Source of the DNA: Aureimonas endophytica
Lineage (GTDB): Bacteria > Pseudomonadota > Alphaproteobacteria > Rhizobiales > Rhizobiaceae
Direction: 5' to 3'
Assembly: GCF_014642635.1 (NCBI RefSeq)
Contig: NZ_BMIQ01000001.1
Span: forward strand, 248,001-312,000
DNA: 64,000 bases
Positions within the stretch are counted from its first letter, which is position 1, and every line of letters begins with the position of its first letter. This document shows positions 17,225-23,454 of this stretch, piece after piece. The notes beneath the pieces are model-generated. The model had not been told where the DNA came from. It saw only the letters and a list, made by a program, of their open reading frames with translations, and ran no database searches. The position numbers were made by a program, and so were the translations under genes.

Positions 17225-19353
17225 CAGTCCGCCCTCCCGGCTTCGATGGTCTTCTCGACGACCGCGGGATCGGCCGGCGTCAGGGCTCCGGCGCGTTCCG
17301 CCTCGGCGAGGTCGCGGACGAACCCCCGGATCGCGTGTTCCGGCATCGAGAGGGCGTGCTCGAGCCACAGCGCCCAGCGTCCGATTTTCCAGCCCGTGCG
17401 GCCGCGGTACTGCCGGTGAACCCGCGTTCCCGGGATCTCGTCGAGGATGATGCGCTCGACCTCGGTAACGTGCGCCTTCAAGGACTCGAACGACGCCTGG
17501 CCGCCGTGGAGGAGGGCGTAATGCTCCAGCTTGCGGGTCCAGAGCTTTTCGGGGTCGCCTTCCTCGTGCTCGGGCTTCAGCGGCGCCAGGAGCTTGCGGC
17601 GGACCTCGTCGGCGGCGTCGCAGAAGACGTTGATCAGGGCGCGGCGTTCGTCGTCCTCCAAGATCTCCGGCTCCAGATGGAACGTGCGGCGGATCGCCTT
17701 CGGCCGGCCGGCGGCGTCGAGCTGGATCGACACGCCGCCGAGAGAAGTTGAAGCCGGATTGACGGCGGGAGTCCTCGCCTCAGCCTGGCCGAGGCGTCTG
17801 CCGTCGAGAAACGCGTTCATGTAGCGAAGCGCGACAAGCTTGGCGTCGTCGAGAGTACGGCAGCCGAGGAAAGCGATCTCCGGCATCCGGAGGCGACGGT
17901 TCAGAAACGTCACCTCCCATTCGTGACCGTCGTTGACCCCGATCCTGCGGGGTACGATGGTCGCGGTGCCGCCAGAGAGGAGATCGGAGATCGCGTCGCG
18001 GGCGAGATCGGAGATGCGCTCCGGAACCGCGTCCTCCGGCGTCCCCGTCTTCTCTTCCAGGACCAGGACCTCGGCCTTCACGTGTGCGAGCCGGGCGGCG
18101 CTGATCTCGTCGGCGGAGACCGGCAAGCCCCTGCGGCGGTCAGACTCCAGGCGGGCGAGGCGCGCCTTGGCCTCCGCGAGCCTCTCCGAGGCGACGTACC
18201 TCTTCACGTCGGCGGCGATCGCCGGATCCGCCGAGCCCGCCTCACGCAGGCGGGCGAGGTTCTCGCCGACTTCATCCGGCGTCAGGCACGGCACGCCGTC
18301 TACGGTCGGTCGGCCGTCGAGTTCGTCGAAGAGGGCCTGCGCGGCGTCGCTGGCCTTCCACATCCGCGTCTCGGCGTCCTGGATCGTCATCTCCGGCGCC
18401 AGCCGGTCGACCTCGGCGCCGACGGTGTTCAGGAGGACCCGGTGCTCCTCGCGTCCGAGCGACCGCACGATCTCCGCGCAGGACGCGAGGAGCTGCGCGG
18501 TGGTGCGGTTGCGGATCGCCGTCTCGTCGAGCCAATCGAGTGGCGCCGTCCTCGCGACCGAGGCCTGGACGATCGGAGCAAGCAGCGGAAGGAGCGCGCC
18601 GGGATCGAGCTCGCGAAGAGCGGCGAGCGACATGACAGGCTGGCCTCCGAGACCGCCGGGCGCGTCGACGACGACGGCGAGGTTACTGTTCTCTAGGTCG
18701 ATCTTCCACCGCTTGTTCCAGGGATTGAACGCCGCGATCGCGTCGAGGTCCGGCCAGACGCCGGTGAACTGGATCCCGCGGTCGTCGATCGTGACGTGCG
18801 CCGGCGGGCGGACCTTCGAGAAATCGAGCGAGAGGAAGATCTCGGTGCCCTCTCGAGCCCCGAAGGCGGCGTCCAGTTCACCTTCCAGCCAGCGGCGCAC
18901 CGCCTCCAGGCCATCGAAATCCTTCAGCCGCGACGACACGACGACCGTCCTGAAGCGGCCGTCGTCGTGCAGAGCCTTGAGGAACTCCATCGCGCCGGGG
19001 ACGGGGCGATCGGGGATGGTAGACGCGCCCTTCCAGCCGCTCTCGTACCCGTGCAGGACTCCGTCGAAATCGAGCGCGACGAGCTTTCGGTATCCTCCCG
19101 TAGAGCGCGCCGTCTCGCTGAGCATCGCCTCCCGCAGCACGCGGTAGACGCCGCTCTTCGGCGAGGCGGAACCGATGTCGCGCCCGTCGACGACGACCCG
19201 GGCGCTCTCGCCTTCGTCGATGAGCTCGGCCTTCGCGCCCCCGACGACCTTGTCTGCCAGCTCCTCCCGGAGGCCGTCGGGGACCATTGCGCCCGCGAGC
19301 TGGTGCAGCGATTCGAGCGCCCTGATGCGCGTGTCGGTCGTTTTCTCGTTCAT
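17224..19353 (-). CDS. Large protein with HAD-type phosphatase domain
   Basis: The protein has 709 residues. After about 85 unassigned residues comes a HAD-like domain: motif I LVALDFDGVLHGY, then GWKGAS and PVPGAMEFLKAL, motif II VVVSSR, and TIDDRGIQFTG followed by FNPWNKR. Short phage proteins share this pattern (DFDGVLH, GW.GA, PVPGA, F.PWNK) and may act on nucleotides or DNA ends. The roughly 450 residues after it, helical and charged, match nothing I know, so the fusion is unusual. In the train it is coupled to the zinc-ribbon gene and preceded by a 59-base gap. Confidence 0.78.
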   Translation of the reverse strand: MNEKTTDTRIRALESLHQLAGAMVPDGLREELADKVVGGAKAELIDEGESARVVVDGRDIGSASPKSGVYRVLREAMLSETARSTGGYRKLVALDFDGVLHGYESGWKGASTIPDRPVPGAMEFLKALHDDGRFRTVVVSSRLKDFDGLEAVRRWLEGELDAAFGAREGTEIFLSLDFSKVRPPAHVTIDDRGIQFTGVWPDLDAIAAFNPWNKRWKIDLENSNLAVVVDAPGGLGGQPVMSLAALRELDPGALLPLLAPIVQASVARTAPLDWLDETAIRNRTTAQLLASCAEIVRSLGREEHRVLLNTVGAEVDRLAPEMTIQDAETRMWKASDAAQALFDELDGRPTVDGVPCLTPDEVGENLARLREAGSADPAIAADVKRYVASERLAEAKARLARLESDRRRGLPVSADEISAARLAHVKAEVLVLEEKTGTPEDAVPERISDLARDAISDLLSGGTATIVPRRIGVNDGHEWEVTFLNRRLRMPEIAFLGCRTLDDAKLVALRYMNAFLDGRRLGQAEARTPAVNPASTSLGGVSIQLDAAGRPKAIRRTFHLEPEILEDDERRALINVFCDAADEVRRKLLAPLKPEHEEGDPEKLWTRKLEHYALLHGGQASFESLKAHVTEVERIILDEIPGTRVHRQYRGRTGWKIGRWALWLEHALSMPEHAIRGFVRDLAEAERAGALTPADPAVVEKTIEAGRAD

Positions 19354-19412
19354 CGTGTTCCTCGTTGGAATGCGCGGCCACGCCTCTCTGCGGCGACGTC
19401 GCGGGGTTGATT

Positions 19413-19592
19413 TCAGGTGTCGGAGCGGCTCCGGGCGACGTCGAAGCGGGCCCGGATGCGGGAGAGCGGATCGGCCGGCGGCGCGGCACGGGTGCGGGCG
19501 GCTTCGAGCTGGTCGATGAAGGCGGAGACCAGCGCCTGGTCGGCGGCGGAAAGGGCGCCGATGCGGTCGAGGAGGGAGGCGGGGGCGGTCAT
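19413..19592 (-). CDS. Small protein, 59 aa
   Basis: MTAPASLLDRIGALSAADQ opens a short helical protein that continues LVSAFIDQLEAARTRAAPP and ends with SRIRARFDVARS. ATG at 19592 shares a base with the stop of paralogue C (TGATG). A GTG one codon earlier is possible. It resembles short coiled-coil phage proteins. Function unknown. Confidence 0.6.
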   Translation of the reverse strand: MTAPASLLDRIGALSAADQALVSAFIDQLEAARTRAAPPADPLSRIRARFDVARSRSDT

Positions 19593-20425
19593 CACAGCCC
19601 TCCCGCCAACACGGCGTCCTCGACGAGGTCGGCCTCGGTCGGCACGTACGTCTCGTCTCGGCGGCGCAGCACCGACTCCTCGTATTCTTCGAGCGCCTGC
19701 CTAGCGAAGTACGTCGACTGGTTCACAGTCTCGGGGGCGTGAAAAAGCACCATCCTGCCGTCCGACGCCGGCATCGCCACCGCGCCGACGGCGACGAGGC
19801 GCTCGCCGGGAAACCGGATGACGCCGGACACCCGGATCTCGGATGCCGAGCGGGCCTCGGTCAGTCCGACATTCGTGATCGTCACCTCGATCGGCGGCTT
19901 GGGCGATTTCTCGATGCCGAAATGTCCAGAGCTCCAGACCGTGAAATCGGCGAGGTCCCACCGGACGTCGGCGATCCGGTCGTACGTGTCGCGCATCCGG
20001 TCGGCGCCGGCGGCGGTCCTTCCGACGACGAGGGAGCCGTCGCGGGCCTTGGCGCCGAAGCGCGTCACGATCCGCGGGTTCAGACGGGGCTGTCGGATAC
20101 CCGTCAGTTGCCAGACGTCGGCGAGAGCGAGACGGCCCTCGACGGCATCGGCGCGGACTAGGATCGCGTCGTCGAAGGCCTGGACGCCGGTCGCTTCCCA
20201 GGCGTCCCGGACGGCGACGGCGTCGACGGTGAGGCGATGCCGGTAGACGCGACGTTCGCCATCGATCCGATCGGTCGCACGGGCCCGGAGTCGGGTGACG
20301 GCGAGGGCGGGCTCGGAGACGAGCAAGATCTCGGGATCCGCCCACGGCAATTCCGGCGAGACGTGGCCGGAGAGGTACGTGCGGGCGAGGCGGAGAAGGC
20401 TCTTGTGGAGGGACTCGTTCCTCAT
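19592..20425 (-). CDS. Unknown protein, family-1 paralogue C of the element
   Basis: The protein has 277 residues. It is the most diverged of the three related proteins. RRVYRHRLTVDAVAV, then DDAILVRADAVEGRLALADVW and LTGIR align with the central blocks of A and B. ARQALEEYEES near the end aligns with LRHVIERYEED of A. It ends EDAVLAGGL rather than DDPF/Y. It starts by a 4-base overlap with the triple-HTH gene. No signal peptide or catalytic motif is evident. Confidence 0.75.
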   Translation of the reverse strand: MRNESLHKSLLRLARTYLSGHVSPELPWADPEILLVSEPALAVTRLRARATDRIDGERRVYRHRLTVDAVAVRDAWEATGVQAFDDAILVRADAVEGRLALADVWQLTGIRQPRLNPRIVTRFGAKARDGSLVVGRTAAGADRMRDTYDRIADVRWDLADFTVWSSGHFGIEKSPKPPIEVTITNVGLTEARSASEIRVSGVIRFPGERLVAVGAVAMPASDGRMVLFHAPETVNQSTYFARQALEEYEESVLRRRDETYVPTEADLVEDAVLAGGL

Positions 20426-20943
20426 GCCGACGCTCCGAATGCGGCCGACTGGGCACGGGAAGAAATGGACGGCGAGTCCGACCGCAGCTCTTCAACGGCC
20501 TCGCGCCGGGCGATGGTCAGGAGACGGCTGCGAACATGGGCGGCCGGGACCCCGAGGCGACGGGCGATCCCGGCCGGCCCGAGCCCCTCGCCGGAAAGCG
20601 CGAGGATCCGATCGTCGTGGGGACGACGAACCCAACGCGGATGAATCGTCGATCCCGGGCGGACGATCGCGTGGTAGCGCAGAACGCCCCTCACTTGCGC
20701 GAGCGTCAGTCCGAGCCGATTGGCCGTTTCCACCGCCGTCGATCCGGAAACGAAAAGGCGCTCGACTGCATCGACATCGACGCCTTCACGCGGCCGCAAC
20801 CGTCTCCTCGAGAGCCGGACGGAAATCGCGCCCTTCGACCGGCCGAACCACGCGGACATGTACGAGATCGACGCGCCGGACCGTGCGAGGCGTGCGAGAT
20901 CCGCGTCGTCCTCCTTCGTCCATACGTCGCCCGAAATGCGCAT
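20422..20943 (-). CDS. DNA-binding protein with three tandem HTH-like segments
   Basis: The protein has 173 residues and is the first gene of the - strand train. The first segment (WTKEDDADLARLARSGAS ... GRSKGAISVRLSRR, residues 8-50) resembles GcrA or Myb-like HTHs. A second runs about 55-93 (VERLFVSGSTAVETANRLGL), a third about 108-150 (LGPAGIARRLGVPAAHVRSRL). The tail is Ser/Ala-rich. It faces an AT-rich divergent region with repeated TTGCA, so autoregulation or control of the train is plausible but unproven. Confidence 0.75.
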   Translation of the reverse strand: MRISGDVWTKEDDADLARLARSGASISYMSAWFGRSKGAISVRLSRRRLRPREGVDVDAVERLFVSGSTAVETANRLGLTLAQVRGVLRYHAIVRPGSTIHPRWVRRPHDDRILALSGEGLGPAGIARRLGVPAAHVRSRLLTIARREAVEELRSDSPSISSRAQSAAFGASA

Positions 20944-21018
20944 GTCGTCGTCCTGGATTGCAGTTCCTGAGGACGAAAAATACGCGGATCAGCGGCGGTC
21001 GCAAGACGGTCTAAGATG

Positions 21019-21073
21019 TTTACGTAAATAAAAACGCCAACGTCGATTAAGTTGCAAGTTGCACTTTGCAAAC
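21019..21073. promoter_or_regulatory. Candidate operator region between divergent genes
   Basis: TTTACGTAAA (21019-21028) is a perfect palindrome. TTGCAAGTTGCACTTTGCAA (21052-21071) carries three TTGCA units. Both lie in an AT-rich stretch unlike the surrounding GC-rich DNA, between the triple-HTH gene and the + strand gene at 21203. Confidence 0.5.
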
Positions 21074-21202
21074 TAATCGCCGAAGGGGGGGTGATACCTG
21101 CGAGTACCATACGAAGGATTTCGGGAAATCTTTCTTCGCGGGTGTCTAGGATTTCGTCATTGCCGAATGGAAAGTAAATCGGCGTATGGAAGGAATTCGA
21201 GG

Positions 21203-21898
21203 ATGGGTTTGAGAGCACTGATCTCTGCGGCGCTGAAAGCGGCCGTCGCGCTGGTCTTGGTGCCGGTCGAGATGATCGTAGACGGGATCCGCGTCGTGCG
21301 GCGATTCCTCGGCATCGCGCCGGCGGCACCGGCATTCGCAATGGCTGACGCGGCCGAAGAGGTGTTGTCGGAGTCCGACGGCGGGATCGCGGCGCAGGAC
21401 GCGGATCTGGCGACCGCCAGGCGCGCCGGCCTGCGGCTGTCGCCGTCGGAGCGGGTGCGGCGGGCGGCGGGATACGTTCGGAAAGGCCAGGGGGTCCCGC
21501 GGGCGTACCTGGATCCCTCGGACGAGGATCAGGCCGAGGTCCTGGAGTGGCTCCGCAGCCTGGACGAGGTCCAGCTCGGCCGCGTCATCGCCGCCGGCGA
21601 CCGCGACCTTCTGGGCCACCTATCGGGCGTGCAGAAGCTGCCCGTGCCGCTCCTCCCGCGGTTTCAGGAGATCGTAGAGGAGAAGAAGAACGGCGGACGA
21701 CCGCTCAGCTACGAGCAGTGGGTCCGGTTCCTGAGCGCCCAAGCGGCCGAGGCCGGCGACGACGACGTCGATGTCGATCGGATCCTCGACGAAGCGGAGC
21801 GTCTGTCGGCCGAGCATGCGACGCTCGACGACTACAAGACGGCGAACCCGGGCGTCGGGCTCGGGGGCGTCAGCGACGACGGGGAGGAAGCAGCGTGA
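21203..21898 (+). CDS. Unknown protein with N-terminal hydrophobic helix, 231 aa
   Basis: ATG at 21203 is preceded by AAGGAATTCGAGG. An earlier in-frame ATG at 21167 lacks a ribosome site. Residues 4-25 (RALISAALKAAVALVLVPVE) form a hydrophobic helix that could anchor or associate with membrane. The remainder is soluble, Asp/Glu-rich and helical (LSPSERVRRAAGYVRKG, PLSYEQWVRFLSAQ). No family recognised. Its 3' end overlaps a convergent small gene by 29 bases. Confidence 0.65.
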   Translation: MGLRALISAALKAAVALVLVPVEMIVDGIRVVRRFLGIAPAAPAFAMADAAEEVLSESDGGIAAQDADLATARRAGLRLSPSERVRRAAGYVRKGQGVPRAYLDPSDEDQAEVLEWLRSLDEVQLGRVIAAGDRDLLGHLSGVQKLPVPLLPRFQEIVEEKKNGGRPLSYEQWVRFLSAQAAEAGDDDVDVDRILDEAERLSAEHATLDDYKTANPGVGLGGVSDDGEEAA

Positions 21899-22118
21899 AT
21901 CCGGTCTCGAGTTCGGAGAGACGGCGGTACGCTTCGATGAGCTCTGCCTTCAAGGCAGCGTTCCGGCGGCGCTCTGCACGGAGCGCGTTCGCGAGGCGGG
22001 ACAGGGCGTACGGTCCCGACATGTCGATCGGCTGCGAGGCGCGGGCGGAGGTCGCGGTCGCGAGCGCGGTCGAGCGGATCGCGGTCTCGAGGCCCGACAT
22101 GAATCCCATGATCGACAT
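21870..22118 (-). CDS. Small coiled-coil-like protein, 82 aa
   Basis: The start is supported by a strong ribosome site (AGAGGAAAAAGCG before ATG). The second half, LANALRAERRRNAALKAEL then IEAYRRLSELETGF, has a heptad-like pattern. It lies tail-to-tail with the 231-aa gene and overlaps it by 29 bases. A + strand frame over the same bases also has good codon composition and a GTGA overlap, so strand choice is not certain. Confidence 0.5.
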   Translation of the reverse strand: MSIMGFMSGLETAIRSTALATATSARASQPIDMSGPYALSRLANALRAERRRNAALKAELIEAYRRLSELETGFTLLPPRRR

Positions 22119-22187
22119 CGCTTTTTCCTCTCGCTGTCGACTGCTCCGGCTCCGGCCGGCGTGTCGTTCTCATCATAGGAGCACACA

Positions 22188-22529
22188 ATGGTTGCGAAAA
22201 CGATAACGCAGCTTCGAAAAGAACGAGACCAAGCCGCGATCCGGGCGGCCCGCTACCGGATCGAGCGTGCGAGCCGGCCGGACGTCAGGGCGGTCGATAA
22301 GGCGCTATCGGAAGCGATCGCTGTCCACGCATGCAGCCTTCCGCCGGAAGAAGGCAAGGCGCTCCTGGAACGCCTCGTCCAGCTCGCCGCCGACGGCCTT
22401 CGGTACCGCGGGTACGGCGAGAACTCATCGCGGATCCGGACCGCTCGGAGACTGGCCGGATGGACGCGCCCAAACCCGCACAGCGGCTCTGTCAGGGCCG
22501 CGAAGCTGCGTGATGGCATCACGGACTGA
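22188..22529 (+). CDS. Unknown small protein, 113 aa
   Basis: AGGAGCACACA precedes ATG. The first half is a basic amphipathic helix (TITQLRKERDQAAIRAARYR). The centre has LPPEEGKALLERLVQLAADG, and the end is basic with SSRIRTARRLAGW. No known domain. It is followed after 87 bases by another small + strand gene. Confidence 0.6.
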   Translation: MVAKTITQLRKERDQAAIRAARYRIERASRPDVRAVDKALSEAIAVHACSLPPEEGKALLERLVQLAADGLRYRGYGENSSRIRTARRLAGWTRPNPHSGSVRAAKLRDGITD

Positions 22530-22616
22530 CTCGGCCCACACCCACGTTACTCCCTCATACGGCATCACGGGGACGACGCGGCGCATAACGCATCTACCAC
22601 AGGAGACGACATCAGC

Positions 22617-22961
22617 ATGTCCGAGAGCATCATCATACGCATCGCCCGCGCCCAGGCCCGCCGACAAGTCCGCTGCGCCGTCGCCAGTCTCGTCGCGGGC
22701 CGTGATTTCGGCCGCGACCACCGAGGCGCCTCCGCCGTCCTCGACGCCTCGGATCTCACGGGCCGAGGGTACGAGTGGCTGGACGATCTCCTCGAGTCCG
22801 CCGAAGCCGCCGCCCGCGCCGAGGTCGCACCCATCCGGTACGACGACGAACCGCTCGACCCCCCGGACGTCGAGCGCGAGGTCGGCGAGCGGATCGCCGC
22901 GGCGCTACAGGATCCGCGGGCGCCCCGGCCGGCAACCGCCTTCCGCTACGGCAGTCGGTAA
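22617..22961 (+). CDS. Unknown small protein, 114 aa
   Basis: CAGGAGACGACATCAGC precedes ATG. The N-terminus is basic (IIIRIARAQARRQVRCAV) and the second half acidic (DDEPLDPPDVEREVGERI). No family recognised. It is the last small gene before the polymerase-like gene, separated from it by 493 bases. Confidence 0.6.
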   Translation: MSESIIIRIARAQARRQVRCAVASLVAGRDFGRDHRGASAVLDASDLTGRGYEWLDDLLESAEAAARAEVAPIRYDDEPLDPPDVEREVGERIAAALQDPRAPRPATAFRYGSR

Positions 22962-23454
22962 CTTACCGGCAGCCCTCCGACGACCTGCCGCCAACTCCCA
23001 TCGCCCCGGAGACGATCCGGGGCGCTCTCGTTTCCGGGTCTCGGTAAAGATTTTTCCAGCCGCCGGTTAACGCGGAAAATTCGACGGATCGGTACGGTAA
23101 ACGTAAGGTATTTCGCCCGCAAGCCGTTGTTCCGCCACTGTTTTCCGGCGCCTCAGGCGTGACGGCGTATTCGAGAAAAGTGATTCCTAAAATCGCAAGT
23201 CTGATTCCTGGATCGAGCGGTCCGTTATGCAGCCGATTCCGCGGGTCGGCGGCCGGGGCAGGGGGTGGATTCTGGATTTTCCGGAGAGCATTTTCGAAAC
23301 GGAGAAGGCCCCGTCCCGGCAAGGACGAGGCCTTCAGAATGTCATCCTGAACCGTCGTGGGGATCAGGGTCTACCGCAAGCCCGAATGTAGCCCGCGAGG
23401 GCGCATGAGGCAAGGTCGGATCCCCGCTCGGTTCGCAGAGAATGCGAGAAAAGA
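22962..23454. other. Intergenic region with terminator hairpin
   Basis: No gene is seen in these 493 bases. A hairpin at 23304-23335 (GAAGGCC...GGCCTTC with an inner GTCC/GGAC stem) resembles a terminator. The stretch 23040-23230 is poorer in G+C and includes two GATTCCT copies. It may hold the promoter of the 23455 gene. Confidence 0.5.
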
